Positions 38,177 through 45,817 of a DNA stretch of 45,817 nucleotides are shown here, in pieces (position 1 is the stretch's first letter; the number at the start of each line of letters is the position of its first letter). This DNA is from Acidobacteriota bacterium (GTDB lineage Bacteria > Acidobacteriota > Blastocatellia > RBC074): the NCBI GenBank assembly GCA_018269055.1, contig JAFDVI010000029.1, positions 1 to 45,817 on the forward strand, read 5' to 3'. The notes under the pieces are model-generated. The model was not told the DNA's origin and searched no databases. It worked only from the letters and a program-made list of their open reading frames with translations. The position numbers were made by a program, and so were the translations under genes.

Positions 38177-38207
38177 GTAAATCCTGTTCATCTTGTTAAT
38201 CCTGTCC
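38177..38207 (-). repeat. GACAGGATT-type dispersed repeat, copy 2 (overlaps NUDIX stop)
   Basis: On the minus strand GGACAGGATTAACAAG then ATGAACAGGATTTACC. It encodes the final residues GQD and the stop TAA of the NUDIX gene. Opposite orientation to copy 1, 12 bases away. Confidence 0.7.
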
Positions 38208-38651
38208 ATTCCCGCTTATCTGAACTTGCCGACTGACTCCCCACCGATGTACGTCAAAGGCCAATTTGTCGGCATCATCCAATTCCAGCCACAACAACTC
38301 ATGTTCCGGTTCGTTACTGAGCGGAGCGCCAAACTTCGCCGCGAAATAGGAGCAGTGAAATTCCCAATGCTGGCTGCCGTCTCGTTCGCTGAAATACTGA
38401 ATTGCACTGCCCAGGAAATGGCCGATGACGGCTTCGCGGGCGCATTCTTCACGGACTTCGCGCGCCAGCGCCTCTTCCAGCGATTCGTTTGGTTCGATTC
38501 CACCACCCGGCAGAAAGAGCTTCGTGATTCCGCGAACGGCGGCAAATCTACCGCATTCATCAAAAATCACCGCATAAGCTCCCGCGCGACGGCGATATTC
38601 AATTTCGGGGTTGAAACTTCCGAATTTCGGCTCATCAGGCATCGTGGTCAT
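38196..38651 (-). CDS. NUDIX hydrolase
   Basis: 151 residues. The NUDIX box reads GGIEPNE...ALAREVREECA (about residues 50-72), fitting the GX5EX7REUXEEXGU pattern except that Ala replaces the second Gly. The fold opens with AGAYAVIFDECGRF and closes with ELLWLELDDADKL. It should hydrolyse a nucleoside-diphosphate-linked compound; the substrate is not predictable. It sits between trpS and scpA, which are neighbours in many bacteria, and is flanked on both sides by GACAGGATT-type repeats. Its last codons and stop come from one of them. Another in-frame Met lies at position 4. Confidence 0.88.
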   Translation of the reverse strand: MTTMPDEPKFGSFNPEIEYRRRAGAYAVIFDECGRFAAVRGITKLFLPGGGIEPNESLEEALAREVREECAREAVIGHFLGSAIQYFSERDGSQHWEFHCSYFAAKFGAPLSNEPEHELLWLELDDADKLAFDVHRWGVSRQVQISGNGQD

Positions 38652-38704
38652 TCACTCAGTGCGGGAATGTGTAAGCAGAGGACTCACAGAACAAACCAGG
38701 ACGT

Positions 38705-38739
38705 TTCATCCTGGTCAATCTTGTAAATCCTGTCGAAAG
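38705..38739 (-). repeat. GACAGGATT-type dispersed repeat, copy 3
   Basis: On the minus strand TTTCGACAGGATTTACAAG followed by ATTGACCAGGATGAA, matching copy 1 at most positions. It lies in the 95-base gap between trpS and the NUDIX gene, seven bases after the trpS stop codon. Confidence 0.75.
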
Positions 38740-38746
38740 ATTTTGC

Positions 38747-39736
38747 TCATTCCCAGGAAATTTTCATGGCGCGGCGAACTTCGCCCATGATGCGACCGGC
38801 TTCTTCGCGAGCGCGGCGGGAACCTTCGAGCAGAATGTCGCGGACTTCGTCCTGATGCTGGCGGTAATAATTCACGCGCTCCGTGATCGGCGCCAGATAA
38901 TCCACCATCGCCTGCGCCAGCGCCTTTTTGCGATCCACGCATCCGATGCGCGCGTTGCGGCAATCGTCGTCAAATTGATCGGCGACTCCGGCGTCCACAA
39001 ACAGCCTGTGCATCTGGCACACGTCGCAATCTTCCGGGTGGCCGGGATCAACTTTCCGTATTCGCGTGCGGTCGGTGATCATTTGTCGGACTTTGGACTG
39101 AATCACATCCGCCGAATCGGAAAGTTCAATTGTATTGCCGTAGCTTTTCGACATCTTGCGGCCATCGGTTCCAGTCAATTTCGGCGAAGCGGTCAACAAA
39201 GCTTCAGGTTCGGGAAAAACTTCGCCATAAAAGTTGTTGAAGCGGCGCACGATTTCGCGTGTCAATTCGACGTGCGCGACTTGATCCTGACCGACAGGCA
39301 CGTAATGCGCTTTGTACATACAAATGTCCGCCGCTTGCAGCACCGGATAACCCAGAAACGCGTAATTGCCCAAATCCTTGTCCGTAATGTTTTCGCGCTG
39401 TTCTTTGTAGGTCGGCACGCGCTCCAGCCAGCCCAGCGGCGTGACTGCCGAAAAGTAAATGTGCAATTCGGCGTGTTCCGGTACCAGCGACTGGACGAAA
39501 AGCGTCGCTTTGTTTGGATCAAGCCCCGCTGCCAACCAGTCTGTCACCATCAACAAGGTGTTTTCGTTGATCTTCGAGGTATCGGCGTAATCGCTGGTGA
39601 GCGCGTGCCAGTCGGCCACGAAGTGATAGCTTTCGTAGCTGTCTTGCAGTTTGACCCAGTTTTTCAGCGCGCCTTCATAATTGCCCAGATGAAGTTTCCC
39701 AGTCGGGCGCATTCCACTAACAATTCGCTTTTTCAT
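38747..39736 (-). CDS. trpS: Tryptophan--tRNA ligase
   Basis: Class I aminoacyl-tRNA synthetase that charges tRNA-Trp. 329 residues, the usual bacterial length. The opening is RIVSGMRPTGKLHLGNYEGAL with HLGN as the HIGH motif, and GRKMSKSYGNTI near residue 192 is the KMSKS loop. The segment YPVLQAADICMYKAHYVPVGQDQ lines the tryptophan and adenylate pocket. It starts 20 bases after the M50 protease gene and is probably in the same transcript. Nothing unusual in the sequence. Confidence 0.97.
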   Translation of the reverse strand: MKKRIVSGMRPTGKLHLGNYEGALKNWVKLQDSYESYHFVADWHALTSDYADTSKINENTLLMVTDWLAAGLDPNKATLFVQSLVPEHAELHIYFSAVTPLGWLERVPTYKEQRENITDKDLGNYAFLGYPVLQAADICMYKAHYVPVGQDQVAHVELTREIVRRFNNFYGEVFPEPEALLTASPKLTGTDGRKMSKSYGNTIELSDSADVIQSKVRQMITDRTRIRKVDPGHPEDCDVCQMHRLFVDAGVADQFDDDCRNARIGCVDRKKALAQAMVDYLAPITERVNYYRQHQDEVRDILLEGSRRAREEAGRIMGEVRRAMKISWE

Positions 39737-39756
39737 GAGAAATCAGAGACGGTTGA

Positions 39757-40482
39757 TCAGATGCCGTAAAGTGTTTTGATGACTGTGACCATCACAGGCG
39801 TAAAGATGTAGCTCATCACCCCCAACCACAGCAACCCAATCAGAATGAAGAAGGAGTAAGGTTTGATCTGATCGTACAAGGGACGGAAGCTTTCCGGTAA
39901 AAACGTTTCCAATACATGGCTGCCGTCAAGCGGCGGAATCGGAATCAGGTTAAATACCGCCAGCGATACGTTCAGAAGCAACATCACGCTCAAAAATGTA
40001 CAGATTGGCAGCAGCCACCCAGATGATTGTTCGAAAATAGGCATGACCAAATTAAATCGTCCGGCCTGTCCAAAACCCGGAACAACAGTGCCCATTAAGA
40101 GCATCGTCTTGAGCACGATGAAACAGATCAACGCCAGAATCAGATTGCTGATTGGTCCTGCAGCCGAAACCATGATGTTGGCCAATTCCTTGTTGCGCCA
40201 CCGCAGCGGATTCACGTCCACGGGCTTGGCCCAGCCAATCAGCGGCGGCAATCCCGACGCCACAGTCAGAAAGCCAAGCAGAGGAATTGCCAGTGTGCCA
40301 ATCGGATCAATGTGTGCCATCGGATTGAGTGAAATGCGACCCTGCAACCGCGCCGTGTCATCGCCAAACCAGTATGAAGTCGTGGCATGCGCTGCTTCGT
40401 GAATGGAAAGGGAAAGAATGAATGCGACGAAGTAGAGAATTAAATCGCCGATTGGGACGGTGAAGAGAGAGTCGAAATTCAA
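39757..40482 (-). CDS. Site-2 protease family (M50B) membrane metalloprotease
   Basis: 241 residues with about five or six membrane segments. The zinc motif HEAAH lies in the first helix region (SLSIHEAAHATTSYWFGDD, about residues 24-42). The third ligand is in IPPLDGSHVLE near residue 182, and LNPMAHIDPIGT near residue 50 is the conserved loop. It lacks PDZ or CBS domains, so it is a minimal S2P homologue; a regulated-proteolysis substrate is unknown. Such genes are frequently found before trpS and scpAB. The 79 bases upstream show nothing recognisable. Confidence 0.9.
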   Translation of the reverse strand: MNFDSLFTVPIGDLILYFVAFILSLSIHEAAHATTSYWFGDDTARLQGRISLNPMAHIDPIGTLAIPLLGFLTVASGLPPLIGWAKPVDVNPLRWRNKELANIMVSAAGPISNLILALICFIVLKTMLLMGTVVPGFGQAGRFNLVMPIFEQSSGWLLPICTFLSVMLLLNVSLAVFNLIPIPPLDGSHVLETFLPESFRPLYDQIKPYSFFILIGLLWLGVMSYIFTPVMVTVIKTLYGI

Positions 40483-40561
40483 TGGCCAATCTCCTGTGGT
40501 TTACTGCTTGTGATCTGTAGCTGGAACGAGCGGGCAAAGTAGCACGCGGTTTGAAACACTG

Positions 40562-41314
40562 TCAATTTTGGTGTCGGTCGCCATTATCACTGAAGGCAGG
40601 CACCACAAAAATTACGCAAAGGTAGTTATTTTCTGGTGCCGGCACTCGATTGAACTTTTCACGAAGGAAGTGACGGAAAGATTGCTTGATCGTTGGTTTG
40701 GTTGGAAATTGCGGGCGACGTGGTTTCAGAAAAATCCCCCAACCAGGCGAATCCACAATCTCCCATCTGATTGCACCAACTTCTTTCAAGAAATTGAGGT
40801 CAATTGTGTTTATGTGTTCGGGACAAAGCGGTTGTTCCTGCCACGGCGCGTAAAGCAGCACCCATTTTAGAGATAGTTTTCTCAAGGTTTGGACGAAGCC
40901 GACATAATCTTTAATGTGCTCAATCGTGTGACTGCAAATGACTAAATCCCAGCGCGGAGAAGATTGAAAGTTGTGGACATCGTCCACCATATAGTTAATC
41001 AGAGGGAACTTCGTTTTTGCGTATTGCTTCAAATACTCGCCGCCAATGTCCACGGTATCAACAATCATTCGATGCCCAAGAAGGTTTCCTGCGTACAAGG
41101 TTGCGAGCAAATTAGCTCCTGCCCCTGTGCCGGTGCCAACATCGAGTACGCGAATCGGCTTGTCAAAAGGGAAATCGGCAATCAGTTCCCGAATCATCGG
41201 TAGACAATCAATCATAAATTGCATTGATTGAACGTTCGCACAAGTTTCCACCCAGGCCAGGTCTTTTTCCGGTCCCCACGAAGGTGCAGTATAAACGTAT
41301 TCATCAGTAGCCAT
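40562..41314 (-). CDS. Class I SAM-dependent methyltransferase
   Basis: 250 residues. The SAM-binding motif I is IRVLDVGTGTGAGANLL near residue 53. The acidic motif follows in VDTVDIGGEYL, and motif IV-like residues in WDLVICSHTIEHIKDY near residue 126 suggest a small-molecule or lipid/glycan methyltransferase of the Methyltransf_11 type. The target is unknown. An in-frame GTG three codons upstream is a possible start; ATG with GGGTGA before it is preferred. It is last in the row DinB, Lys-rich protein, DUF4031, methyltransferase. Confidence 0.85.
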   Translation of the reverse strand: MATDEYVYTAPSWGPEKDLAWVETCANVQSMQFMIDCLPMIRELIADFPFDKPIRVLDVGTGTGAGANLLATLYAGNLLGHRMIVDTVDIGGEYLKQYAKTKFPLINYMVDDVHNFQSSPRWDLVICSHTIEHIKDYVGFVQTLRKLSLKWVLLYAPWQEQPLCPEHINTIDLNFLKEVGAIRWEIVDSPGWGIFLKPRRPQFPTKPTIKQSFRHFLREKFNRVPAPENNYLCVIFVVPAFSDNGDRHQN

Positions 41315-41339
41315 CTCAATCACCCATTTCGAATGGACT

Positions 41340-41621
41340 TCAACTACTAATTACCGTTTCCAATCGTATGGCTCGGCGGACGATTTCGCGCGACGAAACC
41401 AGCATTGCTCCACGTTCAATCGCCAGTTCGTAAACCTCTCCGGTCAAATCGTAATGTGGGATGGATTTCATCTGAAACCACTCGCGGCGCAGCCCCAAGA
41501 CGGCTGCGAACTCGTGAAGTTCTTCCAGCGAACTGTCCGAAACCAGATGGCCGCAACGCCGATGCCAGTAACGAAATGGGCCGCGCGCGCCGTTTTGAAA
41601 AGAATCAATCAGGATCGCCAT
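41340..41621 (-). CDS. DUF4031 domain-containing protein
   Basis: 93 residues. The pattern MAILIDSFQ, then WHRRCGHLVSDSSLEELHEFA, HYDLTGEVYELAIERGA and VSSREIVRRA is that of DUF4031, a small cytosolic family without an assigned function that is often annotated near sugar or RNA-related genes. It begins five bases after the Lys-rich gene, with no separate Shine-Dalgarno, so translation is probably coupled. No enzymatic claim can be made. Confidence 0.8.
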   Translation of the reverse strand: MAILIDSFQNGARGPFRYWHRRCGHLVSDSSLEELHEFAAVLGLRREWFQMKSIPHYDLTGEVYELAIERGAMLVSSREIVRRAIRLETVISS

Positions 41622-41626
41622 GGCAA

Positions 41627-41974
41627 TTATTTGCTCGTGGTAACTTCTGTTTGTGAACCGGCGGCGGCTTTGGACTTCGGCTTGGCTTTTTTGGCCGCCT
41701 TTTTCGCCTTTGCCTTGCCATTGTTTTTGGGTTCGGGCTTGGCTTTCTTGTCGGCTTTGCTATTCCCGGCCTCCGTCAATTTGCGCTGCATTTCTTCCAG
41801 AAAGACGATGGTGCGCTGAAGCTGTTTCTCAAACTTTTCTTCGCCCATTTTGCGGCGGGATTTTTTGAGGACTTTTTTGACGCGCCCAACCAGCGCGTTG
41901 CCGGTTTTCTCTTTCGCCTCTTTCTTGGGTTTCGGTTCTTTTTCCTGTTCGGGTTTTTCCTGAGATTTCGCCAT
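41627..41974 (-). CDS. Lys/Ala-rich, histone H1-like small basic protein
   Basis: 115 residues, about one third lysine and arginine. A basic head (KEPKPKKEAKEK) leads to a predicted helical middle (about residues 30-65: VGRVKKVLKKSRRKMGEEKFEKQLQ in two amphipathic stretches). The tail is made of KA and KP repeats (KAKAKKAAKKAKPKSKAAA) as in histone H1-like bacterial proteins. DNA or RNA binding is an inference from composition alone. AAAGGA precedes the ATG. It follows the DinB gene by 17 bases. Low-complexity composition makes homology searches unreliable. Confidence 0.65.
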   Translation of the reverse strand: MAKSQEKPEQEKEPKPKKEAKEKTGNALVGRVKKVLKKSRRKMGEEKFEKQLQRTIVFLEEMQRKLTEAGNSKADKKAKPEPKNNGKAKAKKAAKKAKPKSKAAAGSQTEVTTSK

Positions 41975-41991
41975 AAGGTTCCTTTCGTTGA

Positions 41992-42456
41992 TTAATCATT
42001 GCCCAGCAATTGTTTGATTTGATCCAGATGTTTTGACGTGTGAACCAGATAATCTTCAATCAGTTGTTGCAGGGAAAGTGTGCCGTACAAGTCGTGATCG
42101 CCAGTTTGCTGCCAGATTGTTGCTGGCAATCCGTCCAGTAATTCCGCGTTTTCACGCCTGAGCAGCGCGAAGCGCGCCAAAACGGTTTCGACCTTGCGTT
42201 GTTGGTAGTCCAGCCGGTCTGCCCAAACTTCCTGTTGATAGCCCCACATCTTCGGCCGATCCTGTGTGATCAGCCGTCGAACGCGCGCCGACGCCAACAA
42301 CTCCGCATCGGCCAGATGGCAGACGATCTGCAAAATTGACCAGCGATTTTCGCCCGGCTGATTGACGATGGTTTCCGCCGAAGCCTCGGCAACCAACCGC
42401 TCCAATTCACCAGCCTGTGCGGCGTACTCTATTGTCAGATTGTTGTGCGGTTGCAT
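41992..42456 (-). CDS. DinB-like domain protein
   Basis: 154 residues from MQPHNNLTIEYAAQ. The four-helix DinB bundle is visible, with metal-binding histidines in VCHLADAE near residue 45 and in the C-terminal LVHTSKHLDQIKQLL. DinB-superfamily proteins include thiol-dependent transferases (bacillithiol or mycothiol S-transferases) and many of unknown role. A longer frame starts at 42540 but covers the opposing promoter and lacks family similarity, so the shorter start was chosen; neither has a clear Shine-Dalgarno. It is divergent from the TPR gene. Confidence 0.82.
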   Translation of the reverse strand: MQPHNNLTIEYAAQAGELERLVAEASAETIVNQPGENRWSILQIVCHLADAELLASARVRRLITQDRPKMWGYQQEVWADRLDYQQRKVETVLARFALLRRENAELLDGLPATIWQQTGDHDLYGTLSLQQLIEDYLVHTSKHLDQIKQLLGND

Positions 42457-42511
42457 GCGGGCGGGAGTATAAGCCAGCCGGATGGCAAGTGTCAGGTCGA
42501 ATGTTTCGGGT

Positions 42512-42540
42512 TTGACGCTTCCTGCTCGCCTGCCTATCAT
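42512..42540 (+). promoter_or_regulatory. Sigma70-like promoter of the TPR gene
   Basis: TTGACG (42512-42517), 17 bases, TATCAT (42535-42540), 47 bases before the TPR start codon. Both boxes match five of six consensus bases and the spacing is ideal. Confidence 0.65.
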
Positions 42541-42587
42541 CGCCGCCTTGCCTCAAGGTCAGATTTTTTCAGGCAGGAGAAACGTAC

Positions 42588-42902
42588 ATGGCCGAATCCA
42601 GAATCGAAGTTTTCAAGAAAATGCTCGCCGCCGATCCGAACAACACCACAGTGCGGTTCGGACTGGCAAATGAATTGTTGAAGATCGAACGCTTTGAAGA
42701 AGCCGCCGCCGAATTGCAAACCTACCTCAACTTGGCCGACGATCAAGGCAATGCGTACGGAAAACTGGGTCAGGCATTGGAGCGGCTGGGCAAATTCGAC
42801 GAAGCCCGGACAGCATACCAGCAGGGAATTGCCGCAGCGACCAAACATGGCCATCCCGGAATGGCTCAGGATTTTGAAATGGCGTTGACAGATTTGCCGT
42901 AA
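42588..42902 (+). CDS. Small TPR-repeat protein
   Basis: 104 residues made of about two and a half tetratricopeptide repeats: VRFGLANELLKIERFEEAAAE, then GNAYGKLGQALERLGKFDEA and a capping helix. There is no signal peptide, so it is cytoplasmic and presumably binds a partner protein. GGCAGGAG lies before the ATG, and a good promoter lies upstream. It stands alone between a divergent DinB gene and a convergent surface-protein gene. The partner is unknown. Confidence 0.85.
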   Translation: MAESRIEVFKKMLAADPNNTTVRFGLANELLKIERFEEAAAELQTYLNLADDQGNAYGKLGQALERLGKFDEARTAYQQGIAAATKHGHPGMAQDFEMALTDLP

Positions 42903-42926
42903 GCAACAGTGTTGCAAGGATGAGGT

Positions 42927-42967
42927 AAAAAAACAGAAGGCCGATCTGTTGATGATCGGCCTTCTGT
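42927..42967 (-). terminator. Rho-independent terminator of the HYR/FG-GAP gene
   Basis: The stem ACAGAAGGCCGATC / GATCGGCCTTCTGT (14 bp, 7-base loop) is followed on the minus strand by seven T. It is oriented for the minus-strand surface-protein gene that ends at 43013. Confidence 0.88.
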
Positions 42968-42977
42968 GGAATGGTTG

Positions 42978-43005
42978 CGGCGCGTCTTTCAACGCGCCGA
43001 TTTTA
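42978..43005 (+). terminator. Weak plus-strand terminator hairpin
   Basis: CGGCGCGT / ACGCGCCG (8 bp, loop CTTTCA) is followed by ATTTTAG. It could end the TPR transcript. The T-run is short, and the hairpin also resembles the dispersed REP-like hairpins of this region. Confidence 0.45.
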
Positions 43006-43012
43006 GTTTGCG

Positions 43013-45817
43013 TTATCGGCGAGTCGCGGCTTGTAATGGGATGGTATTCGTTGAGCCTTGCGACCTGATGACTTCGCTTTGATCCAAGCTTAGCCTGATA
43101 AACCAAGTAGGCTCGGACGAACGCCAGACGGCAATATCCGCCTTGCCGTCGCCATCGTAATCGCCTGGGACGGGAATATCGCCGCGTGATAAAGCGCCCC
43201 ACGCGAATTTGTATGTTGTTCCATCGGAACTGTTGGTAATGAACCACATACCGATTGAGCCGCGCCAAACCGCCAGATCGGCTTTACCATCTCCATCGTA
43301 ATCTGCCGGAACAGGCACATCGGTTCCCAAGCCGAACGCTTTGAAGATGGTCGAACCGTCCGTGCTCATTTTGATGTACCAGACGCCGTTTGAGCGACGG
43401 AACACAGCCACGTCCGCTTTGCCATCCCCGTCGTAATCGGCAGGCACTGGAACATCGCCAACAGCCAGATCGCCCGATCCCCATTCGATGGTTTGTGTCT
43501 GGTTGTCAGAACTGCGCAGAATGTGCCAACGGCCTTCGCTGCTGCGCCAAACGGCGAAGTCGGTTTTACCGTCTCCGTCGTAATCCGCGGGCACGGCGAT
43601 GTCCGTGACAAATCCCCAAATCTGCGATGTGGTTTGATTGTCACTGCTGCGTTTGACACTCCATTGACCGGTAGCGCGGTGGAATACAGCGGCATCTGTC
43701 TTGCCATCGCCGTCGTAATCGCCGGGGACCAATACGTCGTACGCAGCATCGAAATTCGCATCCGGCAGCAAATTCAACTCCAAGTTATTTTCGCTGCGGA
43801 TAATTTGCCATTCGCCATTTCTGTGATCCCACAGCGCCAGATCGGTTCTGCCATCGCCATCAAAATCATTGACCACTTTGGGTGAACCTGCCGCCAGATT
43901 GTCGCCACAGCCGAGCGCCTCTCGAACCATATTGGCGCAATCAATCAAAACCTGTCCTTGAGCAGGAGTCAGGATTCCGCCATTGATGAACGCCTGAACC
44001 TGATTGACAAATGCGCCTAGTTTGCCGCACGCAGGTGTCGAATTGTCCTTATTCATCAAATCCTTGATCGCGTTTTCTACCTTTGAAATCAGGCCGTTGG
44101 CTTGTCCGTTATTGAGCGGCGGGACCAAAGCCTGCACTTTGGCGATCAAGTCCTGAAGAGCTTCGATAGGAGTTTTGACCGTCACCTGGAAGCTGCAACT
44201 GCCTGGATTGCCTGCGGCGTCGGTGACGTTGCAGGTAACCGTCGTCACTCCGTGCGGGAAGCTCGACCCGGAAGCCGGGCTGCAAGTCACCGTGCCGATT
44301 CCTGGGCAATTGTCTGTTGCAGTAGGCGTTGTGTAACTCACCACAGCCGTGCCATCGGACACAGCGGAAACACCCGTCGGGCAAACGATGGTCGGAGCTT
44401 GGGTATCGTTGACCGTCACTGTGAAGCTGCAACTTGGCCCGGCGGTTGTTGTGCAATTGACCGTCGTTGTCCCTTTCGCAAAGAACGAACCTGAAGCTGG
44501 AGTGCAGGTCACTGTTCCGCAGGCGGTTGTCGTGGATGGCGCGGGATAGGTAACTGTCGCACCGCATTGACCCGCCGAATTACTGACCGTGATATTGCTG
44601 GGACAGGTAATCGAGCAGGCGACAACCGTGACTGTAAAGCTGCAAGTCGCATCCGGGCTTTGCGCGCTGTTATCACTGGCCGTGCAGGTAACCGTCGTCG
44701 TACCAACCGCGAAGCTCGATCCCGAAGCTGGCACACAAGTGACCGTCGGCGTTCCGCAGTTATCGTTCGCCATTGGAGCCGGATAATTCACCACAATCGG
44801 CACGTTGGAAGACACCGTTTGATTCGCCGGACAGGTGATTGTGGGTGTTTCTGAATCCTGTACCGTCACCGTGAATGTGCAGGGGGCCGAGGTGTTATTT
44901 GCGGCATCCGTTGCCGTACAACTCACGGTTGTCGTGCCGACTGAGAAACTCGACCCGGAAGCCGGCGTACAGGTTACGGTTGGCGTTCCGCAATTATCCG
45001 TCGCCGATGGGTTTGTAAAAGTTACGGTGGCAGAGCACTGTCCCGTCGCCGCCGGTTGGGTGATGTTGGAGGGGCAGGCTCCGAGGACGGGATTTTGGTT
45101 GTCGGTCACCGTCACGGTGAAGGTGCAGGGGGCGGACATATTGTTGGAAGCATCCGTTGCGGTGCAACTCACGGTTGTAGTTCCGACTGAGAAGCTCGAC
45201 CCGGAAGCGGGCGTACAAGTCACAACCAATCCTGTCGGACAGTTGTCCGTCGCTGTCGGATTGGTGAAGGTCACTGTCGCCGCGCAGCTTCCATTCGCCG
45301 CCGTTTGCGTGATGTTGGTTGGGCAGGCTCCCAGCACAGGCAATTGCGTGTCCTGAACCGTCACCGTGAAGGTGCACGGCGCGGACATATTGTTGGAAGC
45401 ATCCGTCGCCTTGCAGCTTACAGTTGTCGTTCCCACAGAGAAGCTCGACCCGGAAGCGGGCGTGCAGGTCACGGTCGCGCCCGGACAGTTATCGTTCACC
45501 GTTGGATTGGTGAAGATCACAGTTGCCGCGCAAGAGCCGGTTGCCGCCGGTTGCGTGATGTTGGTTGGGCAGGCGCCCAGTATAGGCGCTTGTGTATCCG
45601 TTACGGTCACAGTGAAAGAGCAACTTGGTCCAGCGGTGGAAGTGCAGTTGACGGTCGTGATGCCTACCGGGAAGCTCGATCCTGAACTTGGCAGGCAGGT
45701 CACTGTGCCGCAGGTTCCCGTCGTCATCGGCGCTGGGTACGTCACTGCCGCTGAACATTGACCCGCTGCCGCGACAGCCGTCTGGTTCGTCGGGCAGGTG
45801 ACGGTGCAGGGAACGAC
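43013..45817 (-). CDS. Large secreted HYR-repeat and FG-GAP-repeat protein (5' end outside the window)
   Basis: The frame stays open to the window edge, giving 934 residues without a start. Residues 1 to about 548 hold seven HYR modules, each with a CxPASGSSFxVGTTTVxC core and a CSFTVTV end. A helical region follows (about 549-645: ALQDLIAKVQALVPPLNNG, KLGAFVNQVQAFING). Then come six FG-GAP/VCBS repeats (about 650-925) with the calcium-binding pattern DYDGDGKxD. HYR modules are Ig-like and typical of adhesion; FG-GAP repeats usually form a beta-propeller. It is presumably exported and surface-bound, but the signal peptide is not visible. The GTG at 45745 is merely internal. Confidence 0.88.
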   Translation of the reverse strand, partial: VVPCTVTCPTNQTAVAAAGQCSAAVTYPAPMTTGTCGTVTCLPSSGSSFPVGITTVNCTSTAGPSCSFTVTVTDTQAPILGACPTNITQPAATGSCAATVIFTNPTVNDNCPGATVTCTPASGSSFSVGTTTVSCKATDASNNMSAPCTFTVTVQDTQLPVLGACPTNITQTAANGSCAATVTFTNPTATDNCPTGLVVTCTPASGSSFSVGTTTVSCTATDASNNMSAPCTFTVTVTDNQNPVLGACPSNITQPAATGQCSATVTFTNPSATDNCGTPTVTCTPASGSSFSVGTTTVSCTATDAANNTSAPCTFTVTVQDSETPTITCPANQTVSSNVPIVVNYPAPMANDNCGTPTVTCVPASGSSFAVGTTTVTCTASDNSAQSPDATCSFTVTVVACSITCPSNITVSNSAGQCGATVTYPAPSTTTACGTVTCTPASGSFFAKGTTTVNCTTTAGPSCSFTVTVNDTQAPTIVCPTGVSAVSDGTAVVSYTTPTATDNCPGIGTVTCSPASGSSFPHGVTTVTCNVTDAAGNPGSCSFQVTVKTPIEALQDLIAKVQALVPPLNNGQANGLISKVENAIKDLMNKDNSTPACGKLGAFVNQVQAFINGGILTPAQGQVLIDCANMVREALGCGDNLAAGSPKVVNDFDGDGRTDLALWDHRNGEWQIIRSENNLELNLLPDANFDAAYDVLVPGDYDGDGKTDAAVFHRATGQWSVKRSSDNQTTSQIWGFVTDIAVPADYDGDGKTDFAVWRSSEGRWHILRSSDNQTQTIEWGSGDLAVGDVPVPADYDGDGKADVAVFRRSNGVWYIKMSTDGSTIFKAFGLGTDVPVPADYDGDGKADLAVWRGSIGMWFITNSSDGTTYKFAWGALSRGDIPVPGDYDGDGKADIAVWRSSEPTWFIRLSLDQSEVIRSQGSTNTIPLQAATRR

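Overview
The window looks like chromosomal DNA from an uncultured or environmental Acidobacteriota, most likely class Blastocatellia. This is an inference from gene content: many secreted proteins with carboxypeptidase-regulatory-like folds, a Gld-type ABC module with a DUF4340 protein, YfhO-type and HYR/FG-GAP proteins, and PDZ-only secreted proteins. I see no 16S rRNA, phage, plasmid, transposase or CRISPR genes.

Layout. 1-2489 (all minus): the start of tuf (EF-Tu), preceded by tRNA-Thr(UGU), tRNA-Tyr, tRNA-Gly and tRNA-Thr(GGU), the same order as the tRNA-tufB operon of E. coli, with a good sigma70-like promoter; then nrdR and a flippase-like membrane protein. 2787-9821 (plus): long-chain acyl-CoA synthetase, a membrane-anchored SpoIIE/PP2C phosphatase, a secreted double-PDZ protein and a secreted 5'-nucleotidase. 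9799-29555 (all minus): eleven co-directional genes: a Tat-exported NIPSNAP protein, three tandem copies of a two-gene cassette (B then A, both secreted multi-domain beta-sandwich proteins, start and stop overlapping inside every cassette), a small secreted protein, an alkylsulfatase-like metallo-beta-lactamase fold enzyme, a large GH2 glycosidase and a YfhO membrane protein. 29798-31138 (plus): an AtoE-type short-chain fatty acid transporter. 31202-36178 (minus): ABC ATPase, permease, GldG-like protein and DUF4340 protein. 36378-40482 (minus): M50 protease, trpS, a NUDIX hydrolase, scpA and scpB. 40562-42456 (minus): DinB, a Lys-rich histone-like protein, DUF4031 and a methyltransferase. 42588-42902 (plus): a small TPR protein. 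43013 to the end (minus): a large HYR plus FG-GAP surface protein that runs off the window.

The least ordinary feature is in the intergenic DNA. Five elements of 81-82 bp share one architecture: GTA(G), a 22-nt hairpin, a spacer of 31-32 nt, an inverted second hairpin, and (C)TAC. Their stem sequences differ but keep pairing. They resemble REPINs (paired inverted REPs mobilised by RAYT/TnpA-REP enzymes). Two GGAG-headed inverted pairs and two single REP-like hairpins are also present. Several elements are wedged tightly against genes: they supply the stop codons of two cassette genes, the last residues of ScpA, and the whole scpA-scpB junction. A second layer consists of 7-bp tandem repeats, twice arranged as terminal inverted repeats filling an intergenic gap and once lying in frame inside the glycosidase gene.

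Limits: everything was read by eye. Family names rest on motifs I recognise. Start sites were chosen from Shine-Dalgarno sequences and signal peptides. Promoters are consensus matches only.
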